A stretch of 64,000 nucleotides of DNA, taken from the NCBI GenBank assembly GCA_049116335.1, contig JAGDYZ010000008.1, positions 248,001 through 312,000 on the forward strand, read 5' to 3'. The DNA comes from CANMIH01 sp049116335 (GTDB taxonomy: Bacteria > Pseudomonadota > Alphaproteobacteria > Rhodobacterales > Rhodobacteraceae). A program made the position numbers and the translations under genes. The notes below the pieces were generated by a model, which searched no databases, had not been told where the DNA came from, and saw only the letters and a program-made list of their open reading frames with translations. Below, in pieces: positions 1 through 8,219 of this stretch; position 1 is the first letter of the stretch; each line of letters begins with the position of its first letter.

Positions 1-65
1 CTGTGCTGATCATCCTCATCCCCTATGCCTATCTTGAGTTCGGAGGTCGCCGCCGTGACAAGTAA
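1..65 (+). CDS. C-terminal end of a sugar ABC transporter permease (partial)
   Basis: An open frame enters from the left edge and stops at TAA 63-65. It reads as a hydrophobic stretch followed by a short basic tail ending in GGRRRDK, the usual C-terminus of a MalF-type inner-membrane permease. It lies directly upstream of a MalG-type permease whose GTG start at 55 lies inside its last codons. The call rests mainly on this context, because only about 20 residues are visible. It would be the first permease of the importer and the partner of the next gene. Confidence 0.7.
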   Translation, partial: VLIILIPYAYLEFGGRRRDK

Positions 66-948
66 GTCGCTTACCCCCAATGGGCCGCGCCCGCGTCGGG
101 TGATCACCGGACGCAATATCATGCTATACGGCACGCTTATCCTTGTTTGCCTGTACTACATCCTTCCGCTTTATGTGATGGTTGTGACCTCGCTCAAAGG
201 CATGCCCGAAATTCGGATGGGCAATATCTTTTCGCCCCCCGTCGAGGTGACGTTTGAACCCTGGGTCAAAGCCTGGTCAACCGCCTGCACAGGTCTCAAT
301 TGCGATGGGCTAAGCCGTGGTTTCTGGAATTCGATCCAGATCCTGCTGCCCTCCGTCGCGGTCTCGATCATCGTGGCGTCGGTGAGCGGATATTTTCTGG
401 CGAACTGGAAATTTCGCGGCGCGGAAGTGTTCTTTACCATCCTCATCTTCGGGGCCTTCATCCCCTATCAGGTGATGATCTACCCGATTGTGATTTTGCT
501 GCGCGAAGCGGGTCTCATGGGCAAACTGAGTGGGCTGGTTGTCGTTCACACGATCTTTGGCATGCCAATCCTGACGCTGCTGTTTCGCAATTACTTCACG
601 TCCGTTCCCGAAGAGCTGTTCAAGGCGGCGCGGGTCGACGGAGCCGGCTTCTGGGGGATCTATTTCCGCATCATGCTGCCGATGTCGCTGCCAATTTTTG
701 TTGTGGCAATGATCCTGCAGATCACCGGCATCTGGAACGACTTTCTGTTTGGGGTGATTTTCACCAAGCCGGATATCTATCCCATGACCGTGCAGCTCAA
801 TAACATTGTGAACTCAGTCCAGGGCGTGAAAGAATATAACGTCAATATGGCAGCGACGCTGCTGACCGGATTGGTTCCTCTCACCATCTATTTCATCTCA
901 GGCAAACTGTTCGTACGCGGCATTGCCTCGGGCGCAGTAAAGGGCTGA
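55..948 (+). CDS. Carbohydrate ABC transporter permease (MalG type)
   Basis: Inner-membrane subunit of a binding-protein-dependent sugar importer (family CUT1). The protein starts with a short basic tail, has about six membrane segments and carries the cytoplasmic EAA loop (EELFKAARVDGAGFWGIYFR) that docks on the ATPase. I chose GTG 55 over ATG 25 because GGAGG at 41-45 is correctly spaced before it and because it then overlaps the upstream permease stop by 11 bases, as expected in a tight operon. The ATPase follows two bases after the stop. Substrate is not readable from the sequence; the downstream enzymes suggest a sugar or glycoside processed by oxidation. Confidence 0.92.
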   Translation: MTSKSLTPNGPRPRRVITGRNIMLYGTLILVCLYYILPLYVMVVTSLKGMPEIRMGNIFSPPVEVTFEPWVKAWSTACTGLNCDGLSRGFWNSIQILLPSVAVSIIVASVSGYFLANWKFRGAEVFFTILIFGAFIPYQVMIYPIVILLREAGLMGKLSGLVVVHTIFGMPILTLLFRNYFTSVPEELFKAARVDGAGFWGIYFRIMLPMSLPIFVVAMILQITGIWNDFLFGVIFTKPDIYPMTVQLNNIVNSVQGVKEYNVNMAATLLTGLVPLTIYFISGKLFVRGIASGAVKG

Positions 949-950
949 TC

Positions 951-2036
951 ATGACCACTGTAGCTGTCAAAGATCTGACACTTGAATTCGGGGCTGTCCG
1001 GGTTCTGGATCAACTGAATATCGACATTCCTCAGGGCGAGTTTCTGGTGCTTCTGGGGGCCTCCGGATGCGGGAAATCAACGCTGTTGAACTGTATCGCG
1101 GGTCTGCTGGATATCACCGGAGGTGAGGTTCATATCGGGGGCCGCAATGTCACCTGGGAAGAACCCAGCGACCGGGGCATTGGCATGGTGTTTCAATCCT
1201 ACGCGCTCTATCCGCAGATGACCGTTGAGGGAAACCTGTCCTTTGGTTTGCGCAATGCCCGCATGCCCAAGGCAGAGATCACCGAACGTGTTCAGCGGGC
1301 CGCCGAGATTCTGCAAATCGGCCCCCTTCTCAAGCGCAAACCCGCCGCCCTCTCCGGTGGACAGCGCCAGAGGGTGGCCATCGGGCGGGCGCTTGTACGT
1401 GATGTCGATGTCTTCTTGTTTGACGAACCACTGTCCAATCTCGACGCGAAACTGCGTGCGGATCTGCGGGTCGAGCTGAAACTGCTGCACCAGCGGTTGA
1501 AGAACACCATGATCTACGTGACACATGATCAGGTCGAAGCCATGACGCTGGCCGATCGCATTGCCATAATGCGCGGTGGGGTTGTCCAGCAGATCGCCAG
1601 CCCGGAAGAGATCTACAACCGTCCAAGCAACAAGTATGTCGCCGGTTTCATTGGCTCGCCCTCGATCAACTTTTTCGAAGGTCGGATCGACGGCAGCGAC
1701 AACCCTCGCTTTACGTCAGGTGGCGCAACCTTTGATCTGGCCGGTTATCAGACTGAGGGCGCGCCCTTACGTCCCGGTGACGGCTCGCTCGGTATTCGCC
1801 CTGAAATGGTGGTGACCGGTCCTGAGGCCGCGTCTCAACCCTTCACGACAACCTGCCATGTGGACCTCGTCGAACCAATGGGCGCAGACACTTTGGTCTG
1901 GTCCCATGTTGCAGGCGCCCCGTTCCGGTTCCGCATGGGCGGCCAGGCCCGCGTCACCGCAGGCGATGATATCACCATCGGCTTTTCGCCAGCCGAGGGC
2001 TCACTTTTTGACAAACAGACCGAAAACCGTCTTTGA
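951..2036 (+). CDS. Sugar ABC transporter ATP-binding protein (UgpC/MsmK type)
   Basis: ATPase that powers the sugar importer. Visible are Walker A GASGCGKST near residue 38, Q-loop (FQSYALYP), signature LSGGQRQR, Walker B with the following D-loop (FLFDEPLSNLDA), and switch histidine (YVTHDQ). A C-terminal TOBE-type beta domain occupies about residues 235-361, which is the normal size (about 360 residues) for CUT1 ATPases. ATG 951 sits three bases after the permease stop. It is followed at 2059 by the first catabolic enzyme, so transport and catabolism appear to be one transcript. Confidence 0.95.
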   Translation: MTTVAVKDLTLEFGAVRVLDQLNIDIPQGEFLVLLGASGCGKSTLLNCIAGLLDITGGEVHIGGRNVTWEEPSDRGIGMVFQSYALYPQMTVEGNLSFGLRNARMPKAEITERVQRAAEILQIGPLLKRKPAALSGGQRQRVAIGRALVRDVDVFLFDEPLSNLDAKLRADLRVELKLLHQRLKNTMIYVTHDQVEAMTLADRIAIMRGGVVQQIASPEEIYNRPSNKYVAGFIGSPSINFFEGRIDGSDNPRFTSGGATFDLAGYQTEGAPLRPGDGSLGIRPEMVVTGPEAASQPFTTTCHVDLVEPMGADTLVWSHVAGAPFRFRMGGQARVTAGDDITIGFSPAEGSLFDKQTENRL

Positions 2037-2058
2037 CGGTCGGATTAGGAGACACATC

Positions 2059-2805
2059 ATGGGCTTTGCCTTTCAGCTTTATTCATCAAGAAACACCACC
2101 AGCCAAACCGCATTTTTGGGTACTCTGGCGTCACTGGGCTACACCTCGGTCGAAGGGTTCGGCGGCGTTTATGAAGATGCACCCGGATTTGCCACAGCAC
2201 TCCAAGAGGCCGGTCTGACCATGCCAAGCGGTCACTTTGCTCTCGATAGCCTGCGCCAGGATTTTGACGGCACCATCGCTTTGGCCAAAACACTGGGTGT
2301 GGCCCATATCATTGTGCCTTTCCTCAACCCCGAAGACCGCCCGACCGACGCCCTTGGATGGCAGGCACTGGCCCGCGAGCTTGAGAGCTTTGCGGTGAAA
2401 GTGAAATCACACGACATCACGCTGTCCTGGCACAACCACGATTTTGAGTTTGTCGCCCTGCCCGATGGCACCCTGCCGATGGACATCCTTTTGGCTGAGG
2501 CCCCTTCGATCCAGTGGGAAGCGGATCTGGCCTGGATTGCCCGCGCCGGATTGGATCCTGCGGAAAGTGTGGCCCGACACGCCGAACGACTTATCGCGGT
2601 GCATGTCAAAGACATCGCCCCGTCTGGCGAAAACACGGATGAAGACGGCTGGGCCGATATCGGTGTCGGTGTTCTGCCCTGGCCCGATCTGATCGCCTTG
2701 ATCCGCGCCAAGGCCCCCGAGGCCTATCTGGTTGCCGAACATGACAACCCAAGCGACCCCGAGCGATTTGCACGGGTCTCCATCTCCAATCTGAAAGGGC
2801 ACTGA
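2059..2805 (+). CDS. Sugar phosphate isomerase/epimerase family protein (TIM barrel)
   Basis: About 248 residues of the AP-endonuclease-2/xylose-isomerase-like TIM-barrel family, which binds a divalent metal and acts on sugars or keto-sugars. Likely metal and catalytic positions are the WHNHDFEF strand, the EADLAW strand, HVKD and the late VAEHD motif. I placed the start at ATG 2059 because GGAGA at 2049 precedes it with good spacing; a longer open frame begins at 1858 but runs inside the ATPase gene. The gene ends two bases before a Gfo/Idh dehydrogenase, and a second, longer isomerase-like gene lies two genes on. Exact reaction is unknown; epimerisation, isomerisation or elimination of a 3-keto sugar are all possible. 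Confidence 0.85.
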   Translation: MGFAFQLYSSRNTTSQTAFLGTLASLGYTSVEGFGGVYEDAPGFATALQEAGLTMPSGHFALDSLRQDFDGTIALAKTLGVAHIIVPFLNPEDRPTDALGWQALARELESFAVKVKSHDITLSWHNHDFEFVALPDGTLPMDILLAEAPSIQWEADLAWIARAGLDPAESVARHAERLIAVHVKDIAPSGENTDEDGWADIGVGVLPWPDLIALIRAKAPEAYLVAEHDNPSDPERFARVSISNLKGH

Positions 2806-2807
2806 GC

Positions 2808-3938
2808 ATGACCCACCCCGTTAAGGTCGGCATCATCGGTTGCGGCAACATCTCCGCAGCTTACATGCGCATGGCCAGTTTTTTCAAAGATTACACCGTC
2901 ACGGCCTGCGCCGATCTCAATATGGAGCTGGCCGAGAGTCGCGCCGCCGAGTTTGGTCTCACGGCCTTGAGTGTCGACGATCTCCTTGCGGATGCAGAGA
3001 TCGAAATCGTGGTCAATCTGACCATCCCTGCGGCGCATTTTGAGGTGTCGAAATCCATCCTGCAGGCCGGGAAACACGTCTATTCGGAAAAACCCTTTGT
3101 TCTGACCAAAGACGAAGGGGCCGCGTTGAACCAGATTGCCACTCAGTCTGGGTTGCGCATCGGATCAGCACCGGACACCTTCCTTGGGGCAAGCCATCAG
3201 AAAGCCCGTGCTCTGATTGACGCAGGTGCCATTGGCAAAGTCACCTCAGGCACGATCCATGTGATGAGCAACGGCATGGAAAGCTGGCATCCCAATCCTG
3301 ATTTCTTCTTCCTGCCCGGAGCCGGTCCTATTTTCGATCTGGGCCCCTATTACATCACCAACCTTGTCCAGCTTTTGGGCCCCGTGGCCCGCGTCACCGC
3401 AATGAGCAGCACCCCAAGCAGCCACCGCACCATCGGCAATGGCCCGCGTGAGGGTGAGCAGGTTCCGGTGAAAACCCCGACCACGGTTCATGCGGTCCTT
3501 CAGTTCTCAAATGGCGCGATCATCAGCTATGGCACAAGCTGGGACGTTCAGGCCCATGCGCATTCGAACATGGAACTATACGGCGAAACCGGCACGCTGT
3601 TTGTGCCTGATCCTAATTTCTTCGCCGGTGACCTGCGCCACGACACCGGGGGCAGCTGTGAAACGATTGCGCTCGACGATCACCCCTTTGCCGAGCCAAA
3701 CGATGGGGGCAACGCCAATTACCGGGGTGCCGGACTTGCGGATATGGCTGCGGCCATACGTGACGGGCGCGTGCACCGCTGCAATGATGAAATCGCGCTG
3801 CATGCGGTTGACGTGATGGGGGCCATTCTTACTTCGGCTGAAACCGGGTCTTCTGTTGCCATCACAACCGGTTGTGATCGCCCTGCCCCACTTGATGCCA
3901 AAGCGGCCAGGGCCTTGATCAAACAGGAGACAGCGTAA
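2808..3938 (+). CDS. Gfo/Idh/MocA family oxidoreductase
   Basis: NAD(P)-dependent sugar dehydrogenase or reductase of 376 residues. The Rossmann fold opens with VGIIGCGNIS (Gly-rich turn), the EKP signature of the family is present (YSEKPFVLT), and a C-terminal alpha/beta substrate domain includes the GPIFDLGPYYI segment typical of this family. Start ATG 2808 follows the previous stop by two bases; the stop TAA overlaps the next ATG by one base (TAATG). It is the first of two paralogous-family dehydrogenases in the operon, so the two probably catalyse different steps (for example oxidation and later reduction). Specific substrate cannot be read. Confidence 0.9.
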   Translation: MTHPVKVGIIGCGNISAAYMRMASFFKDYTVTACADLNMELAESRAAEFGLTALSVDDLLADAEIEIVVNLTIPAAHFEVSKSILQAGKHVYSEKPFVLTKDEGAALNQIATQSGLRIGSAPDTFLGASHQKARALIDAGAIGKVTSGTIHVMSNGMESWHPNPDFFFLPGAGPIFDLGPYYITNLVQLLGPVARVTAMSSTPSSHRTIGNGPREGEQVPVKTPTTVHAVLQFSNGAIISYGTSWDVQAHAHSNMELYGETGTLFVPDPNFFAGDLRHDTGGSCETIALDDHPFAEPNDGGNANYRGAGLADMAAAIRDGRVHRCNDEIALHAVDVMGAILTSAETGSSVAITTGCDRPAPLDAKAARALIKQETA

Positions 3939-4993
3939 TGCCCGCAAACATCAAAGGCCCAGCCCTGTTTCTGGCACAGTTCGCCGGAGAGGAGGCCCCG
4001 TTCAATGCGCTTTCAACCATAGCCGCCTGGGCCTCTGACCTTGGGTACAAGGGGGTTCAGGTGCCCTCAGGCGATGCCCGGCTGTTCAATCTGGAAACCG
4101 CTGCGAATTCGCAAACCTATTGTGACGATGTCACCGGCATGCTCGCGGATCATGGGCTCGAGCTCACTGAGCTGTCGACACATATTCAGGGTCAGTTGCT
4201 TGCGGTGCATCCGGCCTATGACCAACAGTTTGATGCCTTTGCACCGTCCCATGTGCGCGGCAATCCCAAAGCCCGCACCGAATGGGCCGAATCCCAGCTC
4301 TTGATGGCAGCCAAAGCCTCGCGCCGACTTGGGCTCGATGTAAGCGTTTCTTTCTCCGGCTCTTTGGCCTTTCCCTACCTCTACCCCTGGCCCCAGCGCC
4401 CGGATGGGTTGATCGAAGAAGCCTTTGATGAACTGGCAAGACGCTGGAAGCCCATCATGGATGCCTATGACAATGAAGGGGTCGACATCGCCTTTGAACT
4501 CCACCCTTCCGAAGACCTGTTTGATGGGGTGACCTTTGAGATGTTGCTGGAGCGGTTGAATAACCACCCGCGCTGTATGATCAATTACGATCCCTCACAT
4601 TTCCTGCTGCAACAGCTGGACTATCTCGCCTTTATCGACATCTACCACGACCGCATTTCGGCCTTTCATGTCAAAGATGCCGAGTTCCTGCCCAGCGGCC
4701 GTCAGGGTGTCTATTCGGGATATCAGCCCTGGCTCAAACGCGCGGGCCGGTTCCGCTCCCTTGGCGATGGCCAGGTGGATTTCAAATCGATCTTCTCCAA
4801 GATGGCGGAATACGGGTATGATGGCTGGGCCGTGCTGGAATGGGAATGCTGCCTCAAAGACGCGGCGGTGGGTGCCGCCGAAGGCGCGCCATTTATCAGC
4901 AATCACATCATTGAAGTGACAGACAAAGCCTTTGACGACTTTGCCGGGACAGGTATGGACCGTCAGGGCATTCATAAAATGCTGGGGCTATGA
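3938..4993 (+). CDS. Sugar phosphate isomerase/epimerase family protein (long form)
   Basis: A 351-residue TIM-barrel enzyme of the same broad family as the gene at 2059, but about 100 residues longer. Metal-binding candidates are the glutamate in AFELHPSE, the aspartate and histidine of NYDPSHF, the histidine of HVKD and the glutamates of LEWECC near the end. Proteins of this length and motif set are often found beside Gfo/Idh dehydrogenases in sugar catabolic clusters. ATG 3938 overlaps the preceding stop, and the next start lies one base past its TGA, so translational coupling is likely on both sides. Confidence 0.85.
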   Translation: MPANIKGPALFLAQFAGEEAPFNALSTIAAWASDLGYKGVQVPSGDARLFNLETAANSQTYCDDVTGMLADHGLELTELSTHIQGQLLAVHPAYDQQFDAFAPSHVRGNPKARTEWAESQLLMAAKASRRLGLDVSVSFSGSLAFPYLYPWPQRPDGLIEEAFDELARRWKPIMDAYDNEGVDIAFELHPSEDLFDGVTFEMLLERLNNHPRCMINYDPSHFLLQQLDYLAFIDIYHDRISAFHVKDAEFLPSGRQGVYSGYQPWLKRAGRFRSLGDGQVDFKSIFSKMAEYGYDGWAVLEWECCLKDAAVGAAEGAPFISNHIIEVTDKAFDDFAGTGMDRQGIHKMLGL

Positions 4994-4994
4994 C

Positions 4995-6119
4995 ATGACA
5001 CAACGCCCGTTGAAACTTGGAATGGTCGGTGGCGGCGAAGGGGCCTTTATTGGCGCTGTCCACCGTATGGCCGCCCGACTGGATGGGGCCTGGGAGCTGA
5101 CAGCGGGCTGTCTCTCGTCCACCCCTGAAAAAGCCGCAAGGTCCGCAGAAGCGCTTGGATTGTCTCGCAGTTACGCCAGTTATGAGGAGATGGCCAAGGC
5201 CGAAGCGGGCCGAGACGATGGCATTGATGCGGTGTCAATTGTGACCCCCAATCACATGCATATTCCGGTGGCTCGTGCCTTTCTAAAGGCCGGTATTCAT
5301 GTGATCTGTGATAAACCCCTGACCACAGATCTTGAAACGGCTCTGGCCTTTGCTGAGGACTGCAAACACGACACCGCCCGGTTCTTTTTGACCCACAACT
5401 ACACCGGAAGCCCGATGGTCCGTCAGGCCCGAGACATGGTGGCACAGGGACACTTGGGGCAGATTAGGCTTGTCCATGTGGAATACCTGCAGGACTGGCT
5501 GGCGGCCCCGGCGGATCCGGACAATGTGCAGGCCGCGTGGCGCACCGATCCCGCGCGCACCGGCGGCGGTGGCGCAATCGCAGATATCGGCACACATGCC
5601 TACAATCTGGCCAGCTTTGTCACCGGGGAGGTACCGCTCGCGCTGTCTGCGGATCTTGGGGCTTTTGTGGAGGGACGAGAGGTCAACGACAATGGCGCCG
5701 TGTTGATGCGCTATGCCTCGGGGGCCAGAGGGACGCTTCTTGCCAGCCAGGTGGCCACTGGCACCGAAAACCGCCTGAACCTGCGCATTCACGGCGACGC
5801 AGGCGGGCTGTTTTGGTCTCAGGAAACCCCCAATGAGCTGATCTTCACCCAACTCAACGGGGTGGAACAGCGCATCACCCGCAGCGGCGCAGGAGCGGCC
5901 GCGGCGGCAAATGCAGTCTCGCGGATCCCCGCAGGTCACCCAGAGGGATATCTCGAAGCTTTCGCCACGCTTTATCGGGAAGCCGCAGAGGACATCCTGT
6001 CGGAAAATTCTGATAGGGCAGATACCAGTCAGGGGCTAAAGCAGGCGGTGGAAGGCATGCGTTTCATCGACGCCTGCCTGAAATCCTCCTCAGAGAACGC
6101 GGCCTGGCGCGACCTCTGA
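4995..6119 (+). CDS. Gfo/Idh/MocA family oxidoreductase (second copy)
   Basis: A 374-residue NAD(P)-dependent oxidoreductase. It begins with LGMVGGGEGAFIG, a glycine-rich nucleotide-binding turn slightly longer than in the first copy, followed by CDKPLTTD (family EKP/DKP motif) and a substrate domain with GGGAIADIGTHAY containing the usual Asp and His active-site pair. I chose ATG 4995, one base past the previous stop, rather than an upstream GTG or TTG inside the preceding gene. It ends the operon. The H-containing active site suggests a genuine sugar dehydrogenase. Substrate unknown. Confidence 0.9.
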   Translation: MTQRPLKLGMVGGGEGAFIGAVHRMAARLDGAWELTAGCLSSTPEKAARSAEALGLSRSYASYEEMAKAEAGRDDGIDAVSIVTPNHMHIPVARAFLKAGIHVICDKPLTTDLETALAFAEDCKHDTARFFLTHNYTGSPMVRQARDMVAQGHLGQIRLVHVEYLQDWLAAPADPDNVQAAWRTDPARTGGGGAIADIGTHAYNLASFVTGEVPLALSADLGAFVEGREVNDNGAVLMRYASGARGTLLASQVATGTENRLNLRIHGDAGGLFWSQETPNELIFTQLNGVEQRITRSGAGAAAAANAVSRIPAGHPEGYLEAFATLYREAAEDILSENSDRADTSQGLKQAVEGMRFIDACLKSSSENAAWRDL

Positions 6120-6135
6120 GCATCCGAACTATCGA

Positions 6136-6165
6136 GCACCCCCTCACCGCAAAGAAAGGGGGTGC
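6136..6165 (+). terminator. Hairpin after the sugar operon
   Basis: GCACCCCCT (6136-6144) pairs perfectly with AGGGGGTGC (6157-6165) around a 12-base loop, 17 bases after the last stop of the operon. There is no clear U-run, so it may act as an mRNA 3' stabiliser or a weak terminator. Confidence 0.45.
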
Positions 6166-6310
6166 CAACGAAATCAACCAACAAGAGGGTAAAACAAAGA
6201 CCTTGGTGAAATAGATCATTTAAGATTAAGGTTTTCAAATGGCATCTCATCTGGAGCCACTGAAGGGCAGTATTTGAACCCCTCGACACTCCGCATCTGA
6301 GGCTAATCTA

Positions 6311-6332
6311 CTAATTTATTTCAATAAAGTAG
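6311..6332. promoter_or_regulatory. 22-bp near-perfect AT-rich palindrome upstream of the PLAT gene
   Basis: CTAaTTTATT-tc-AATAAAgTAG: ten of eleven... positions pair except one A/G mismatch per arm. It ends 14 bases before the ATG at 6346 in an AT-rich stretch (6166-6345) otherwise without features, and could be an operator for the following gene. No -35/-10 pair stands out. Confidence 0.35.
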
Positions 6333-6345
6333 GGGTTACTAGGCT

Positions 6346-7275
6346 ATGCGACATCTAAATCTATCTATTCGACCAATTGCACGTTCCACACTGGCGCCGC
6401 TTCTTCTGATCTGCGGTCTTGCGACCTCTGCCATCGCAGAAGTTGAATACGAAATCTGTATCCGCACCCAAGACGTGTCTGAGGCCGGGACAGACAATGC
6501 TATCTGGGCCGTGCTTTATGGTGCGGGCGGTGAAACCGGTGAGATCGAGCTCAACACCGATCGGGATGACCACAATCGGAACACTTGGACCTGTCATGTG
6601 AAATCTGAGTTTCAGAAAGGCATGAAAGACGTGGGCCCCATCAACTCCATGAAAATTATGATGAAGGGGGATGACGATGTGTGTTTTCGCCAACAATACG
6701 TGCGGCGGCGCGTCGATGGCGTCGAGACCCACATCAGTCAGTTGCCGGGCACGGGCTGTATCGGGGATGATGCCCGCAGCCGGCACTTTGTGCTGCGCAA
6801 TAAAAAACCCGTGTACGCCAGTGGGCCAGCGGATGGGTTTTGGTTTGATGTTGCCTCTGGCGGCAAATCGACAGGGATTGTCCTAGAACGTTCCTTCACC
6901 GCAGAAAACCGCGACGAAACGACGATGCAGACGGAAGAAAAGAATTCAATTTCGGCAACCGTCGAACAGGACACAGGCCTTATTTTTGCTGGGTCCAAAG
7001 TGTCAATGACTGCCGAATATGCACTGGCGCGCACCTCGATTGCAACCACTGTCAAAACCATGAGCATGGGCGAAAAATTGTCGTGCAGCACCGAATTTGC
7101 CAATGAAGCGGACAAGCTTGGTGTGATCTGGCAATGGCGCTCAACACAGCAATTGTTTGATGGAAGCACCATCCAGATCGCCACGTGCCATTTTGTTTGC
7201 ACCCCCAAGGGCGCCCCAAAACCCGCCTTCCCCCTAGGCAGCAGCGAGCTCTCGTATTGCTATAACGAAGGCTAA
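6346..7275 (+). CDS. Secreted protein with an N-terminal PLAT/LH2-like domain
   Basis: A 309-residue exported protein. Residues 1-31 form a Sec signal peptide ending in ATSAIAEV. Residues about 34-125 resemble a PLAT/LH2 beta-sandwich: AGTDNAIWAVLYGAGGETG followed by IELN, a phenylalanine/glycine-rich turn (EFQKGMKDVGPI) and the buried M/I strand before CFRQQYVRRRVDG. The rest (about 195-290) is rich in alternating Ser/Thr and hydrophobic residues with two late cysteine pairs, suggesting a second all-beta domain, possibly of an aerolysin-like or adhesin kind; that part is speculation. PLAT domains usually bind lipid or protein surfaces. The gene stands alone between the sugar operon and tRNA-Leu. 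The ribosome-binding site is weak. Confidence 0.6.
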   Translation: MRHLNLSIRPIARSTLAPLLLICGLATSAIAEVEYEICIRTQDVSEAGTDNAIWAVLYGAGGETGEIELNTDRDDHNRNTWTCHVKSEFQKGMKDVGPINSMKIMMKGDDDVCFRQQYVRRRVDGVETHISQLPGTGCIGDDARSRHFVLRNKKPVYASGPADGFWFDVASGGKSTGIVLERSFTAENRDETTMQTEEKNSISATVEQDTGLIFAGSKVSMTAEYALARTSIATTVKTMSMGEKLSCSTEFANEADKLGVIWQWRSTQQLFDGSTIQIATCHFVCTPKGAPKPAFPLGSSELSYCYNEG

Positions 7276-7309
7276 AGCGCCTCTTGGTGAGAACCGTATC
7301 GACACTTGG

Positions 7310-7340
7310 GCGCGCGCAGTTTTGCGCGCGCTCTATTTGT
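7310..7340 (+). terminator. Rho-independent terminator candidate after the PLAT gene
   Basis: Very stable GCGCGCGCA (7310-7318) / TGCGCGCGC (7323-7331) stem with a four-base loop, followed by TCTATTTGTT. It lies 35 bases after the stop of the PLAT-domain gene. Confidence 0.6.
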
Positions 7341-7456
7341 TCGCGCGCGCCGACAAATCCCACATAAAATGAAAGTCCAATGATACCGCGCGAGATCGTG
7401 CTTTTCGCAAGTGTCTGGCGATTTCCGGGGTTGTGATTTTCGCTATAAAATCAAAG

Positions 7457-7541
7457 TGGTGCGGGTGAAGGGACTCGAACCCCCACGCCTCGCGGCGCCA
7501 GAACCTAAATCTGGTGCGTCTACCAATTCCGCCACACCCGC
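7457..7541 (-). tRNA. tRNA-Leu (anticodon UAG)
   Basis: On the minus strand the sequence folds as a complete class II tRNA: acceptor stem GCGGGTG/CACCCGC, D arm, anticodon stem CCAGA/TCTGG around loop TTTAGGT with anticodon TAG, a long variable arm (GCGCCGCGAGGCGT region), T arm with GGTTCGAGTCC, discriminator A and an encoded CCA end. The long variable arm and the anticodon identify leucine (CUN codons). It stands alone, with no other tRNA near it. Confidence 0.97.
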
Positions 7542-7721
7542 ATCCAAACCGGGTGATTTGCCCGGCGTGTGGCGGGACATAACAAAGCTTTTTCCGGAGC
7601 GCGAGAGGAAAAACGCAATTATCTAAATTCTGATACGATTTCTGAGAAAAGGCGCGACAATCAAACGGTTTGGCAGTACCTTTGTGGCAAAAACGAGGCA
7701 GAACAGTACAGGATTACGCCA

Positions 7722-8219
7722 ATGGAACCGAAAGCGGTCCGGCGTTCGGCAGGGGTGCACCCTGCCCGCCACGTGGAGTCCAGCTCCACGTTAAATGCCC
7801 TTGTGGCAGGAACGGTTGTGCTCACCATGGATGGGGCATTGCCGGTTGAATTCATAAATGCAGGGGATCGGGTGATCACCCGAGACAGCGGCGTTTCCGT
7901 TGTGCGTGCGCTTCGGCACAGCTCGGTGCATGTTGATACCGTGCAGATTCGCAAAGGTGTCATGGGCACCATGCGGCCCGACTGCGATGTCACCCTTCCC
8001 GCAGATCAAGAGATCTTGCTCCGGGACTGGCGCGCCGAAACACTGTTTGGCGCGCAGGTTGCCATGGTGCCCGCCGCGCGTCTGGTGGACGGGGAATTCA
8101 TCCGCCACACCGGGGTGCAACAGCTTGATCTGATTGAGTTGTTGTTCGATGCCCCCCATGTGATCTACGCGGATGGTCTTGAGCTTGCCTCAGGTGTCAT
8201 GACGCCGGAACCCGCCTAA
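7722..8219 (+). CDS. Short Hint-like protein lacking the catalytic cysteine
   Basis: A 165-residue protein similar to Hint (Hedgehog/intein, Hint_2) domains of roseobacters. The block VAGTVVLTMDG...PVEFINAGDRVITRDSG matches the Hint opening (GTRI.T..G....E.L..GD.I.T.D.G), and DAPHVIYADGLELAS matches the end block. The cysteine that normally starts the domain is Ala26 here, and the SPQH histidine block reads PADQ, so self-cleavage is unlikely. Start ATG 7722 is supported by AGGA at 7710-7713. An open frame continues upstream to 7569, but it has no start of comparable quality. The stop overlaps the convergent nnr stop. Role unknown. Confidence 0.7.
   Translation: MEPKAVRRSAGVHPARHVESSSTLNALVAGTVVLTMDGALPVEFINAGDRVITRDSGVSVVRALRHSSVHVDTVQIRKGVMGTMRPDCDVTLPADQEILLRDWRAETLFGAQVAMVPAARLVDGEFIRHTGVQQLDLIELLFDAPHVIYADGLELASGVMTPEPA

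Noticed and set aside
6136..6165. A strong terminator for the sugar operon
   Set aside because: The hairpin is stable but has no U-run, so it is listed only as a weak or stabilising structure.
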